Origin: CAWGJC01 sp965276665 | Lineage (GTDB): Bacteria; Pseudomonadota; Alphaproteobacteria; Acetobacterales; Acetobacteraceae | Assembly (NCBI GenBank): GCA_965276665.1 | Contig: OZ255620.1 | Location: 2,790,001-2,854,000 of the forward strand | Direction of reading: 5' to 3' | DNA: 64,000 nucleotides | In this document: positions 40,689 through 50,335 of the stretch, in pieces | How positions within the stretch are numbered: the first letter of the stretch is position 1 | How the letters are laid out: each line of letters starts with the position of its first letter | Program-made: the position numbers and the translations under genes | The notes under the pieces: generated by a model | What the model saw: the letters and a program-made list of their open reading frames with translations, nothing else | Told to the model about the DNA's origin: nothing | Databases searched by the model: none

Positions 40689-41573
40689 ATGCCGCCGCGG
40701 ACGATCGTGCTGGAAGCGGCGGAGAGCCGCCTTGTCCTGGTGCCGGAGACCGGCGGCAGCATCGCCGCCTGGCGGCACCGCGGCGAGGATGTGCTCCGCC
40801 CGCTCGCCCCCTTCGCGCTCGAGACAGGGAGCCCGCGCGCGCTCGGCTGCTTCCTGCTGATCCCGTTCTCCGGCCGGGTGCGGGACGGGGTTTTCTCCTC
40901 GGGCGGCGAGACGTTCCGGCTCGACCGGCTGGGCGGCGGCGATCACGCGATCCACGGCAATGCCTGGCAGCGCGCCTGGCGGGCGGAAGTGTCGGCGGAC
41001 CGGGCGTTGCTGAGCCTCGATCACATGCCCGACGGCGCGTGGCCCTTCGCCTATGCGGCCCGGGTGGAGTACGCCCTGGCGGCGGACGGCATGGCGGTCT
41101 CCCTCGCGCTCGAGAACCGGGATGCCCGGCCGATGCCGGCGGGGATGGGCCTGCATCCGTTCTTCCCCGCAGCACCGGACGTGACGCTCGGCTTTCGCGC
41201 CGGCCATGTATGGCGCAACGATGCCGGGCTGCTGCCCCAGGCGCGGGAGAGCATTCCGCCGGAATGGGATTTTCGTTCCGAGCGCCCGCTCGGGCAGCCG
41301 GGCCTCAATAACGGCTTCTCCGGCTGGGACGGACGCGCGCGCCTCGCCTGGCCCGCGCGCGGCCTCGCCCTCGCGATCGCGGCCGATTCCGTCTTCGCGC
41401 ATCTCGTCGTCTATACGCCCGAGCGGGATTTCTTCTGCGTCGAGCCGGTGACCCATCTCGCGAATGCGCTCAACCTGGCCGAAACCGCGCCGGATCACGG
41501 CCTGCGCGTCCTTGCGCCCGGCGAGACGATGCGCGGCGAGATTCGCCTCACCCTCTCGCGGTCCGCGCCATGA
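40689..41573 (+). CDS. Aldose 1-epimerase family protein
   Basis: About 294 aa, a galactose mutarotase-like beta-sandwich enzyme that interconverts alpha and beta anomers. The motifs are ALGCFLLIPFSGRVRDG (the NRI...DG-like region), AIHGNAWQRAW, AGMGLHPFFP (catalytic His) and the C-terminal FVEPVTH-like FFCVEPVTHLANALNLAE (Glu base). The start is ATG 40689. Its end overlaps the ChaC start by 4 bases. It diverges from the MFS gene, compatible with shared control of sugar use. Confidence 0.9.
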   Translation: MPPRTIVLEAAESRLVLVPETGGSIAAWRHRGEDVLRPLAPFALETGSPRALGCFLLIPFSGRVRDGVFSSGGETFRLDRLGGGDHAIHGNAWQRAWRAEVSADRALLSLDHMPDGAWPFAYAARVEYALAADGMAVSLALENRDARPMPAGMGLHPFFPAAPDVTLGFRAGHVWRNDAGLLPQARESIPPEWDFRSERPLGQPGLNNGFSGWDGRARLAWPARGLALAIAADSVFAHLVVYTPERDFFCVEPVTHLANALNLAETAPDHGLRVLAPGETMRGEIRLTLSRSAP

Positions 41574-42286
41574 AGGCGCCGGAAGCGTTCCGCGGCCAGC
41601 GCTACGTCATCACCCGCCAATCCTTGCTGGACGGGTCGCTGCTCGCGCGCGCCCGCGCCACCGCGCCGCCCGACATGACAATTCTGTCGGATGCCGAGCT
41701 GGAGGCGAGCCTCGATACGGCGCTGGCCAGCCACCCGCCGGGCGAGGATGCCTGGCTGTTCGGCTACGGCTCGCTGATGTGGAACCCGGCGATCGAGTAT
41801 TCCGAGCAGCGCGTCGCCGCGATCCACGGGTTTCATCGCGCCTATTGCCTGTGGCTGCATCTCGGGCGCGGCTCGCCCGAGCGCCCCGGGCTGATGCTCG
41901 GCCTCGATCGCGGCGGGTCGTGCCGCGGTGTCGCCTTCCGCATCCCGGCCGCCGCGGTGCGGAGCGAGATGCTGCTCGCCTGGCGGCGGGAGATGCTGGG
42001 GGGCGCCTATCAATGGCGCTGGGTGACGGCGGCGACGCCGCAGGGTCGCATCCGGGCGATCACCTTCGTCGTCGACCGCGGTTTCCCGCGCTATGCCGGC
42101 CGCCTCGACGAGGCGGAGATCGCGCGCCGGATCGCGGTGGCGGAGGGGCCGCTCGGCACCTGCAAGACCTATCTGAACGAGACGCTCGGCGCGCTGCGCG
42201 GGCTCGAGCTGCACGACCCCGGCCTCGAGCGCATCAGCCGCGCGGTCGCGGCACTCGCACCCGACACGCGGGACGGGAAAGACTGA
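41570..42286 (+). CDS. ChaC-type gamma-glutamylcyclotransferase
   Basis: Cytosolic glutathione-degrading enzyme of 238 aa. The signature WLFGYGSLMWNPAIEY is present with VAAIHGFHRAYCLWLHLGRGSPERPGLMLGLDRGG, GVAFRI and a C-terminal YLNETLGALRGLELHDPGLE. ChaC proteins release 5-oxoproline from glutathione's gamma-glutamyl group. It is coupled to the epimerase gene (ATGA) and followed after 1 base by the ABC exporter gene, so epimerase-ChaC-exporter form one operon. Confidence 0.92.
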   Translation: MKAPEAFRGQRYVITRQSLLDGSLLARARATAPPDMTILSDAELEASLDTALASHPPGEDAWLFGYGSLMWNPAIEYSEQRVAAIHGFHRAYCLWLHLGRGSPERPGLMLGLDRGGSCRGVAFRIPAAAVRSEMLLAWRREMLGGAYQWRWVTAATPQGRIRAITFVVDRGFPRYAGRLDEAEIARRIAVAEGPLGTCKTYLNETLGALRGLELHDPGLERISRAVAALAPDTRDGKD

Positions 42287-42287
42287 C

Positions 42288-44009
42288 ATGGGATTGCTCG
42301 CCCGCTTCGCCGAATATTACCGCCCGCACCGCCGGCTGTTCGTGCTCGACTTCTCCTGCGCGGTGGTCTCGGGCCTGCTCGAGCTCGGCTTCCCCGTCGC
42401 CGTGCAGTTCTTCATCGACCGCCTGCTGCCCGGCCGCGACTGGGGCATCGTCATGCTCGCCTCGGCGGTGCTGCTCGGCATCTACCTGTTGAATTCGGGC
42501 CTGATGGTGATCGTCACCTATTGGGGGCACATGCTCGGGATCAACATCGAGACCGAGATGCGCCGGCGCGCCTTCGACCATCTGCAGAAGCTCAGCTTCC
42601 GCTTCTACGATGAGCAGAAGACCGGCCATCTCGTCGCCCGCGTCACCAAGGATCTCGAGGAGGTGGGCGAGGTCGCGCATCACGGGCCCGAGGATCTGTT
42701 CATCGCGGTGATGACCTTCCTCGGCGCCTTTGCGCTGATGTTCGCGGTCAATGGCCGGCTCGCGCTGGTCACCGTGCTCGTGGTGCCCGCCACCGCCTTC
42801 CTCTCGGCCCGCTACGGCGGACGGATGACGCTCGCCTTCCAGGCGCTGTTCGCGCGCGTCGGCGAGTTCAACGCGCGGATCGAGGAGAATGTCGGCGGCA
42901 TGCGCGTGGTGCAGGCATTCGGCCGCGAGGATCACGAGCGCCGCCTGTTCGCGCTCGACAACAGCCGCTATCGCACCACCAAGCTGCTCGCCTATCGCAA
43001 CATGGCGGTCAGCACCTCGCTCAGCTATCTCAGCATGCGGCTGACGCAGATGGTGGTGATGATCGCCGGCACCTGGTTCGTGCTGCACGGTTCGCTCACC
43101 AACGGCGGGTTCGTCTCCTTCCTGCTGCTGGTCGGCGTGTTCTTCCGCCCGATCGAGAAGATCAACGCGGTGATCGAGACCTATCCGAAGGGCATCGCCG
43201 GCTTCCGCCGCTACGCCGATCTGCTCGACATCCGCCCCGATATCGTCGACGCGCCGGATGCGGCCGACGCGCCGCCCTTCTCGGGCGTGATCCGCTACGA
43301 AGGCGTCACCTTCGGCTACAACGACGCGCGCACCGTGCTGCGCGACGTCGATCTCGCGATCGCCGCCGGCGAGACCGTCGCCTTCGTCGGCCCTTCCGGC
43401 GCCGGCAAGACCACGATCTGCTCGCTGCTCCCGCGTTTCTACGAGATCCAGTCGGGCAGGATCACCATCGACGGGCAGGACATCAGGCGCATGACGCTGC
43501 GCTCGCTGCGCGCGCAGATCGGCATCGTGCAGCAGGACGTGTTCCTGTTCGGCGGCAGCATCCGCGAAAACATCGCCTACGGGCGACTCGACGCCACGGA
43601 AGACGAGATCCTCGACGCCGCGCGCCGCGCCCGGCTCGACACGGTGATCAGCAACCTGCCCGCCGGGCTCGACACCATCGTGGGCGAGCGTGGGGTGAAG
43701 CTCTCCGGCGGCCAGAAACAGCGCCTCGCCATCGCGCGCATGTTCCTGAAGAATCCGCCCATCCTCATCCTCGACGAGGCGACCTCCGCGCTCGACACCG
43801 AAACCGAGCGCGCGATCCAGCAATCCCTCGCCGAACTCGCCCTCGGCCGCACCACCCTCGTCATCGCCCACCGCCTCGCCACCATCCGCAACGCCGACCG
43901 CATCGTGGTGGTGGACGAGAACGGCGTCGCCGAGCAGGGGCGGCATCGCGAGCTGCTGGCGGCGGGAGGGGTGTATTCCCGGCTGCATGCGGCGCAGTTG
44001 GGGGATTAG
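42288..44009 (+). CDS. ABC-type half-transporter (MsbA/multidrug family)
   Basis: Exporter of 573 aa with six TMs in the first 310 residues, then a nucleotide-binding domain. It has Walker A GPSGAGKTT, signature LSGGQKQRLAIARM, Walker B ILILDEATSALDTETE and H-loop VIAHRLATIR. It would work as a homodimer exporting lipid or hydrophobic compounds. The operon link with ChaC and the epimerase gives no clear substrate. The stop is 10 bases before repeat copy E. Confidence 0.92.
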   Translation: MGLLARFAEYYRPHRRLFVLDFSCAVVSGLLELGFPVAVQFFIDRLLPGRDWGIVMLASAVLLGIYLLNSGLMVIVTYWGHMLGINIETEMRRRAFDHLQKLSFRFYDEQKTGHLVARVTKDLEEVGEVAHHGPEDLFIAVMTFLGAFALMFAVNGRLALVTVLVVPATAFLSARYGGRMTLAFQALFARVGEFNARIEENVGGMRVVQAFGREDHERRLFALDNSRYRTTKLLAYRNMAVSTSLSYLSMRLTQMVVMIAGTWFVLHGSLTNGGFVSFLLLVGVFFRPIEKINAVIETYPKGIAGFRRYADLLDIRPDIVDAPDAADAPPFSGVIRYEGVTFGYNDARTVLRDVDLAIAAGETVAFVGPSGAGKTTICSLLPRFYEIQSGRITIDGQDIRRMTLRSLRAQIGIVQQDVFLFGGSIRENIAYGRLDATEDEILDAARRARLDTVISNLPAGLDTIVGERGVKLSGGQKQRLAIARMFLKNPPILILDEATSALDTETERAIQQSLAELALGRTTLVIAHRLATIRNADRIVVVDENGVAEQGRHRELLAAGGVYSRLHAAQLGD

Positions 44010-44019
44010 GCGCCCGTCC

Positions 44020-44277
44020 GGCCAGGGGCTCTGCCCCTGGACCCCGCTAAGGGCAGTCGCCCTTAGAACCCTGGACGGCCCCTTGCGCGCGAGGTGGCCC
44101 GCGCCTGATGTAAGTCGGTGTTCGCTTTTTTGCGCTTCGCGCGAAGCGCAATCAGCATCATGGGGCAAGATAGACGCCGATGTTGCTCGCGCGATGTCGC
44201 CGCCGTCGCGCGAAGCGCCATCCGGGTTCTAAGGGCGATTTCCCTTAGCGGGGTCCAGGGGCAGCGCCCCTGGCCTT
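44020..44277. repeat. Intergenic inverted-arm repeat, copy E
   Basis: This 258-bp copy begins GGCCAGGGGCTCTGCCCCTG and ends with the reversed arm GGGGCAGCGCCCCTGGCCTT. The core has GCGCTTCGCGCGAAGCGC at about 44132-44149. It lies between the convergent ABC exporter and creatininase-family genes, and the last two bases form part of the creatininase stop (TAA on the minus strand). Confidence 0.92.
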
Positions 44278-45109
44278 AAGACGCTGCACCAGGCCCCGAT
44301 GAGTTGGCCTCCACCCAGTGGGCGATGAAGCGCAACCCCAGGCTCACCAGCTTTTCCACCAGCGCCGCGCCGGTTTCCGCCTTGCACAACCTGGGATCGC
44401 CGCTGCGCACCGCGTTCGGCGCGATCTCGTCGTACTCCACCGGCAACTGGATCTCCGCGCCTTCGAACCCGACATTGCCGAAGGAGAGCGCCTGCAGGCC
44501 GCGCACCTCCCGCAGTGGCGACGGATCGGGCACCATGTCCGCCCGGATCAGATCCGGGAACAGGTGCATCACCACGCTGGTCAGCGGATCTGCGCCATGC
44601 CCGGCCGCGCGCTTCGCGACATCCGGGCCTAGAATCCCCGGCAGCAGGCTGTAGCCGATGCGCCAGAGATAGAGGCTCGGGATCAGCACGCCCTGCGTGC
44701 GATGCACCTCGTTCGTCGCCTCGTGCACCGCCTGCACATTTCCGCCATGCCCATTGATGACGATGATCCGCGTCAGCTTGTGGCGCAGCAGGCAGGCGAG
44801 CATGTCGGTGATCACCGCGCGCAGCGTCGCCTGGCCGAGCGCGATGCCGCCCGGCATCGCGCCGAAATAATCCTGCCCGCCGAAGGGCAGCACCGGCGCG
44901 ACCAGCGTCTCGTTGCCCGCGTCGCTCGCGCGTTCGGCGATCAGCTCGGCGATTTTCGCCGCACTCAGGTAATCGCCCATCGGGGCGTGCGGACCCTGAT
45001 CCTCATGGCTGCCCATCGGCAGCAGGATCACCGGATTGCGCGGATAGGTCTCCCTTGCCTCGCCCCCGGTCAGCTCCGCCATCAGCACCTTGCGCTTGCG
45101 TTCGGCCAA
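44276..45109 (-). CDS. Creatininase-family amidohydrolase
   Basis: Cytosolic metal-dependent amidohydrolase of 277 aa. The creatininase pattern is present: LLPMGSHEDQGPHAPMGDYLSA (metal ligands Glu, His, Asp), INGHGGNVQAVHEAT and AAGHGADPLTSVVMHLFPDL. Related enzymes act on creatinine, on mycofactocin precursor or on small cyclic amides. It diverges from a peptide-type binding-protein gene. The stop codon is completed by repeat copy E. Confidence 0.9.
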   Translation of the reverse strand: MAERKRKVLMAELTGGEARETYPRNPVILLPMGSHEDQGPHAPMGDYLSAAKIAELIAERASDAGNETLVAPVLPFGGQDYFGAMPGGIALGQATLRAVITDMLACLLRHKLTRIIVINGHGGNVQAVHEATNEVHRTQGVLIPSLYLWRIGYSLLPGILGPDVAKRAAGHGADPLTSVVMHLFPDLIRADMVPDPSPLREVRGLQALSFGNVGFEGAEIQLPVEYDEIAPNAVRSGDPRLCKAETGAALVEKLVSLGLRFIAHWVEANSSGPGAAS

Positions 45110-45199
45110 TTTCCCCTCCGCGACAACGTGGACGCAACGCTATCGCTCCGATACGCTCGCCCACAAGCCCGCCCCGCATGTTCTCTGCCGGAGCCGCCG

Positions 45200-46705
45200 A
45201 TGCGCCTGTCGCGACGCCGCCTGGTCCTCACCGCCGCCGCCGCGCCGCTCCTCGCGCCGCAGGCAAGCGCGGCCGACGCCCCGCTGCGCTTCGGCCTGTC
45301 GACCTATCCGCCCAATCTGCTGCCCTGGGTGTCCACCGGCCAATCCTCCGCCACCGTCAAGCTGCTGCTGTTCCGCGGCCTGCTCTCCTTCGCGACCGAC
45401 GGCTCGCTGCGCGGCGAGCTCGCCGCGCGCTGGGAGCGCGACGGGGACACCGCCTGGGTGTTCCATCTGCGCGACGCCGTCTTCCAGAACGGCGCACCCG
45501 TCACCGCCGCCGATGCGGCCTGGAGCATCACGCAGGTGCGCGGCAACGCAGTGGCCTACATGCACGGGCAAATGCAGGGGGTGCAATCGGTCGAGACGCC
45601 GGATGCGCGCACGCTCCGCATCGTCACCAGCGAGCCCGTCGCCACGCTGCCGCTCTGGATGGCGAGCCCGCAAATGCCGGTGATCGCGCAGCGCTCAGAC
45701 CCGGACGCACCGGTCGGCGCCGGACCTTACACGATCGTCTCGCAGGAACGCGGCGTCGCGATCGAGCTCGCCGCCTTCGCGAAATTCTACCGTGCCGGCC
45801 TGCCTAAGGCGCCCCGCATCCGCATGGTCGCCTATGCCGACGACAATCTCCGCATGGCGGCGCTGAACGCGGGCGATGTCGACATCATCGAATACGCGCC
45901 CTGGCAGTCGATGAAGCAGGTCGAGGCCAACCCGAACCTGCGGCTAGACGGGTCCGTCGGCCCGTTCATGAACCTGCTGTTCAACGGCGGCCGCGCGCCG
46001 TTCAAGGATCCGCGCGTGCGCCTCGCCACCGCCTTCGCGATCCGCCGGGAGGAGATCGTGCAGGCCGCCTTCTTCGGCCGCGGCGCGCCGCTTGGCGGCA
46101 TGCCGATCCCGCCCGGCACCGAGTTCTACGATGCGACGCTCGCCGATACCTGGCATTACGACCCGGCACGGGCAAAAACCCTGCTCGCCGAAGCCGGACT
46201 CGCGAACGGCTTCGCCTGCACCCTGCTCGCCACCGCGCAGTACGGCATGCACAAGGCGACCGCCGAGATCGTGCAGCAGCATCTCGCGGAGATCGGCATC
46301 CAGGCGACGCTTTCTCTGCCCGAATGGGGACAGCGCGTGACGCTCGGCAATCGCGGCCAGTACGAGATCGCGGTGTTCGGCACCAGCACGGACAATAACG
46401 ACCCGGATGGCATGCAGACGGTGATCGACGGCGATCTGCCCGCCAATTACGGCCGCAGCTACGCCATGCCGACACCCCGCCTGCACGAGCTCTTCGCCGC
46501 GGGCCGCCGCGAGTTCGATCCCGCCAAGCGCCGCGCGATCTATGCCGAGCTGCAGAAGACGGCGCTGGCGGATGCGCCGATGGTCAGCCTCGCCTGGCGC
46601 ACCCAGGCCTACGCGATGACGCGCCGCGTGCAGGGCTTCACCAGCCTGCCCGGCGCGCTCAGCGGCGCATCGGGGATCACCCTGGAGACCACCTCGCTCG
46701 TGTGA
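45200..46705 (+). CDS. Peptide-type ABC transporter substrate-binding protein (SBP family 5), orphan
   Basis: Periplasmic binding protein of about 501 aa. The start MRLSRRRLVLTAAAAPLLAPQASAA has a Tat-like arginine pair. Hallmarks are FGLSTYPPNLLPWVSTGQSS, FHLRDAVFQNGAPVTAADAAWSI, RLATAFAIRREEIVQAAFFG and DPARAKTLLAEAGLANGF. ATG 45200 is preceded by CCGGAG with fitting spacing. No permease or ATPase gene is adjacent. A GMC oxidoreductase reading frame, broken, follows 34 bases later. Confidence 0.9.
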   Translation: MRLSRRRLVLTAAAAPLLAPQASAADAPLRFGLSTYPPNLLPWVSTGQSSATVKLLLFRGLLSFATDGSLRGELAARWERDGDTAWVFHLRDAVFQNGAPVTAADAAWSITQVRGNAVAYMHGQMQGVQSVETPDARTLRIVTSEPVATLPLWMASPQMPVIAQRSDPDAPVGAGPYTIVSQERGVAIELAAFAKFYRAGLPKAPRIRMVAYADDNLRMAALNAGDVDIIEYAPWQSMKQVEANPNLRLDGSVGPFMNLLFNGGRAPFKDPRVRLATAFAIRREEIVQAAFFGRGAPLGGMPIPPGTEFYDATLADTWHYDPARAKTLLAEAGLANGFACTLLATAQYGMHKATAEIVQQHLAEIGIQATLSLPEWGQRVTLGNRGQYEIAVFGTSTDNNDPDGMQTVIDGDLPANYGRSYAMPTPRLHELFAAGRREFDPAKRRAIYAELQKTALADAPMVSLAWRTQAYAMTRRVQGFTSLPGALSGASGITLETTSLV

Positions 46706-46739
46706 TGTCTCCCATGCTTTGTCTTCCGAAAGGTCCTGC

Positions 46740-48301
46740 ATGTACGACGTGATCGTGGTTGGCGCCGGTTCGGCCGGTGCGCCGCTCGCCGCCCGGCTGT
46801 CCGAGGATGCTGACCGCCGTGTGCTCCTGCTGGAGGCCGGGCGGGACTGGCGCTCCGCCGACGCGCCGGCCGCGCTCCGCAGCGCCAACAACATCCCGTT
46901 CATGTACGACCCCGCGCACCAGGCGGCATGGCAATGGCCCGCGCTGCTGACGCGGCGCACCGCCGTGCAGGAACCGCGCTTCTACTGGCGCGGCAAGGCG
47001 CTGGGCGGTTCTTCCGCGGTGAACGCGCAGATCGCGATCCGCGGCGTGCCGGCAGCGTTCGACGCCTGGGCGGAAGCCGGGTGCGAAGGCTGGGGCGCGC
47101 CCGACGTGCTGCCGCTCTACGACATCATCGAGGACGATGCGGATTTCGGCGCCGTCGGCCTGCGGCGCGGCGGACCCCTGCCGGTCTATCGCGCGCCGAT
47201 GGAGCGCTGGGGCGCGGTCGACCGCGCGCTGCACGATGCCGGGCTCGCCGCCGGCTACAAATGGCAGCCCGACCTCAACGCGCCGGAGGGCGAGGGCATT
47301 TCGTGCAACCCGATCAACAGCCGGGACGGGCATCGCGTCACCACCAATGACGGCTATCTCGAACCCGCGCGCGGGTTCGAGAACCTGGTGATCTGCGGCG
47401 ATGCGCTGGTCGAACGCGTGCTCTTCGAGGGCAGGCGCGCGACCGGCGTGCGCGTCCGCTTCGGCGCCGGCCCGGCTGAGGACATCACGGCGCGCGAGAT
47501 CGTGCTCTGCGCCGGCGCGATCCACACCCCGACCATCCTGATGCGCTCCGGCATCGGACCGGTCGCCGAGCTCGCGGCGCACGGCAGCGGCGTGCTGCAA
47601 AACCTCCCGCCGTGGGACAGCATTTCATGGACCACCCGATCGTGCGCGCGAGCTTCGCGCTGAAACCCGAATACCGCGCGCAGGGCCGCGACGCGCGCCA
47701 CACCAATTGCTGCCTGACCTATACGAGCGGGCTCCCCGGCGGCGGCGAGCGCGACATGATCATCATCGCCTACAACCATCGGGGCCTGACTCCGGATGGC
47801 GAGCCCGGCCCAGGCGGCGCGATGGGCGTCGCGCTCTACGACGCCTTCTCGCGCGGCGAGATCAGGCTCGCCTCCGCCGACCCGGAGGCGCCCCCGATCG
47901 TCGAGGAGAACATGCTCGCCGATCCGCGCGACCGCGAACGCCTGCGCGACGGCGTGCGCCGCCTCTCGCGTCTCGTCGCACTGCCGCCCGCACAGGCGAT
48001 CGCCGAGGCGACCACCTTCGGCGAATCCGGGCTGACGATGGAGCAAGCGGCCGCATTGCCCGACGACGCGCTCGACGAGATCATGCTGCGCGAGGCGGCC
48101 GACATCCAGCACGCCGCGGGAACCTGCCGCATGACCGCGCACGAGGATCCGCGCGGCGTCGTCGATCCGGATCTCCGCGTGCGCGGCGTGACCGGGCTGC
48201 GCGTCGCCGATGCCTCGATCATGCCGACCGATTGCCGCGCGAACCTGCACTTCACCTGCGTGATGATCGGCGAAGCGCTGGCACGCCGGATGCGGGCCTA
48301 G
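46740..48301 (+). pseudogene. GMC oxidoreductase (choline dehydrogenase-like), frameshifted
   Basis: FAD-dependent alcohol oxidoreductase split by a single-base frameshift. The first frame (46740 on) has the FAD motif VVGAGSAGAPLAARLSEDADRRVLLLEAG, GKALGGSSAVNAQIAIRG and GAIHTPTILMRSGIGP. It should continue ...VLQNLP-VGQHFMDHP, but at about 47609-47612 the frame shifts. The C-terminal part is read in another phase, ending with HAAGTCRM and RVADASIMPTDCRANLHFTCVMIGEALARRM. Restoring one missing G at the ccgccgtggg run repairs it. Either a pseudogene or a sequencing error in a GC run; full length would be about 520 aa. Confidence 0.82.
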
Positions 48302-48319
48302 CGGCGTCCGCGCTCCTTC

Positions 48320-48946
48320 ATGCCCCACTTCATCGTCTCCCAGCACCCGCTCGTGCAACACAAGCTGACATTGCTGCGCGACAAGCGCACGCCCACCATC
48401 CAGTTCCGCGCCCTGCTGCGCGAGATCGGCATGTTGCTGGCCTACGAAGCCACCAGCGGATTGCGGCTCACGGAGATGGAGATCGAGACGCCGTTCGACC
48501 GCATGCAGGGGCAGGTTCTCGCCGGGCCAAAACTCTGCCTGGTCTCGGTGCTGCGCGCCGGCAACGGATTGCTCGACGGCATGCTGGAGGTCCTTCCGAA
48601 TGCCCGGGTCGGGCATGTCGGGTTGTACCGCGATCCCGAGACGCTCGAGGCGGTGGAGTATTACGCCAGATTCCCGGAGGACATGCGGGACCGCGACATC
48701 GTCGTCGTCGACCCCATGTTGGCCACCGGCCATACCGCGATCAGCGCCGTCTCACGCGTGCTTCGCGCGGGCGGCCAGCGCGTCACCTTCGTGTGCCTGA
48801 TCGCGGCGCCGGAAGGACTCCAGGCTTTCCACGATGCGCATCCGGACGTGCCGGTTATCGCCGCCGCCCTCGATCTCGGGCTCGACGCGCACGGATACAT
48901 CCATCCCGGCCTTGGTGACGCGGGCGATCGGTTGTTTGGGACGTGA
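48320..48946 (+). CDS. upp: Uracil phosphoribosyltransferase
   Basis: Cytosolic salvage enzyme converting uracil and PRPP to UMP, 208 aa. The family signature is present: HPLVQHKLTLLRDKRTPTIQFR, VLRAGNGLLDGMLEVLP, DIVVVDPMLATGHTAISA (PRPP-binding loop) and YIHPGLGDAGDRLFGT at the C-terminus, all typical of Upp. It lies 18 bases after the broken GMC gene and just before repeat copy F. Confidence 0.96.
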   Translation: MPHFIVSQHPLVQHKLTLLRDKRTPTIQFRALLREIGMLLAYEATSGLRLTEMEIETPFDRMQGQVLAGPKLCLVSVLRAGNGLLDGMLEVLPNARVGHVGLYRDPETLEAVEYYARFPEDMRDRDIVVVDPMLATGHTAISAVSRVLRAGGQRVTFVCLIAAPEGLQAFHDAHPDVPVIAAALDLGLDAHGYIHPGLGDAGDRLFGT

Positions 48947-48953
48947 CAGGGTG

Positions 48954-49189
48954 AAGGCGCCAGGGGCTCTGCCCCCGGACCCCGCCAAGGGCAGTCGCCC
49001 TTGGGACCCGGGTGGCGAGGGCGCGGGGTCTGTCCGGCCGTCTATCGCGTTCCGGTGGTGAATGCGCTTCGCGCGAAGCGCATCAAACACCGGACCACTC
49101 CGGCGACAACCCACCCGACATCAGGCACCGTACCGGGTTCTAAGGGTGACCACCCTTAGCGGGGTCCAGGGGCAGAGCCCTGGCGCCTT
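48954..49189. repeat. Intergenic inverted-arm repeat, copy F
   Basis: This 236-bp copy begins AAGGCGCCAGGGGCTCTGCC and ends CAGAGCCCTGGCGCCTT; both outer ends read GGCGCC where other copies have GGCC, a compensated change that keeps the pairing. The core has GCGCTTCGCGCGAAGCGC at about 49063-49080. It lies between the convergent upp and serine-hydrolase genes; its last base is in the hydrolase stop codon. Confidence 0.9.
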
Positions 49190-50307
49190 CACTCCACGAT
49201 AGACGCATGCACGACGTTGCTCAGCAACTCCATCCGGGCATCGTGCTTGTCTTCCTCAAGCCGCGCATTGCTCAGGAAGGCGAAGGAAACCCCGGACTCC
49301 GGATCGCCCCAGCAATAGGACGACCCGGCGCCGCCGTGGCCGAACGTGCCGGGATGCGCGAGTGCGCCCTGGCCGCGGTGGAATTCGGTGGTGCCGCGCA
49401 GTCCGGGGCCGATGCCGCGATGCGGGGGATGGCTGTTCATCAGGTCGATGCGTTCGCCGGTGAAGTTGCGTGTCGCGTATGCGATCATGCGCGGGGAGAG
49501 CACGCGCGCGCCGCCGAGCCGGCCGCCTTGCAGCAGCATCTGGTAGAACGCCGCCATGCCGCGCGCCGTCGCGAACCCGCCGCCGCCCGGTCGCCCGGCG
49601 GCGCGCCATTCCGACGTGTTGTCGTCGGCGAGCGGTGCCTTGCCGTCCGGTGCGTGCATGTCGGCGCAGCGTTCCACCGCCTCGCCTTTCACGCCGATCT
49701 TCACCTCGCCATCGATGCCGAGCGGCTCGGTGATGCGCGTTCGGATGACATCGCGGAAATCGCTGCCGGTGATCGCCTCGATCACCATCGCGGCCACCCA
49801 GTGCGCGCTGCCGGGATGGTAATGCACGCGGCTGCCCGCCGCCCATTCGGGCTTGAAGTCGCACACGCATTCACGGAGCGCCGCGTGGTCCTCGAACGCC
49901 GAAGCCGGCACCGTGGCGCTCGGGAAGCCGGCCTGGTGCGTCATCAATTGTAGCATCGTGATGCCGCCCTTGCCATGCCGCTCAAAGCCCGGAAGATAAG
50001 TCGCGACCGGCGCGTCGAGCCGTAATTTCCCATCCTCGACCAGCATCCAGATCGCCGATGCGGTCACCACCTTGGTGTTGGAGAACATCAGGAACAGCGT
50101 GTCGTCGGTGGTGGGTTTCGCCGGGGAGAGGCGCGCGCTGCCGAAACTGCGGAACAGCGCGAGCTTGCCGCGGCGCGCGACCGCGAGCTGCGCGCCCGGA
50201 TGCACGCCGCTCGCGATATGCTCGTCCACCAGCGCGCAGAGCCGGTCGAGCCGGCGCGGGTCGAGGCCGAGCTCGCTCGGCGTGGCGGCGGGAAGCGGAA
50301 ACACCAT
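49189..50307 (-). CDS. Serine hydrolase, beta-lactamase class C/esterase family
   Basis: About 372 aa, penicillin-binding-protein-like fold. The nucleophile motif SxxK is seen as FSNTK (about 76-80), with LMTHQAGF and HYHPGSAHWVAA, and a GHGGAGSS motif near the C-terminus in place of KTG. No clear signal peptide is seen, so a cytosolic esterase (EstB-like) is more likely than a true beta-lactamase. MVFPLPAATPSELG at 50307 is used as start; longer readings overlap the oxidoreductase gene. The stop is completed by repeat copy F. Confidence 0.87.
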   Translation of the reverse strand: MVFPLPAATPSELGLDPRRLDRLCALVDEHIASGVHPGAQLAVARRGKLALFRSFGSARLSPAKPTTDDTLFLMFSNTKVVTASAIWMLVEDGKLRLDAPVATYLPGFERHGKGGITMLQLMTHQAGFPSATVPASAFEDHAALRECVCDFKPEWAAGSRVHYHPGSAHWVAAMVIEAITGSDFRDVIRTRITEPLGIDGEVKIGVKGEAVERCADMHAPDGKAPLADDNTSEWRAAGRPGGGGFATARGMAAFYQMLLQGGRLGGARVLSPRMIAYATRNFTGERIDLMNSHPPHRGIGPGLRGTTEFHRGQGALAHPGTFGHGGAGSSYCWGDPESGVSFAFLSNARLEEDKHDARMELLSNVVHASIVE

Positions 50308-50335
50308 GTTGGCCTCGTACGGATGCGGGACGATT

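Noticed and set aside
47612..48301. Separate gene for the GMC C-terminal part
   Set aside because: It lacks the FAD-binding domain and continues the upstream frame exactly after a one-base shift.
49189..50307. Antibiotic-resistance beta-lactamase
   Set aside because: No clear signal peptide and no KTG motif; an EstB-like esterase fits better.
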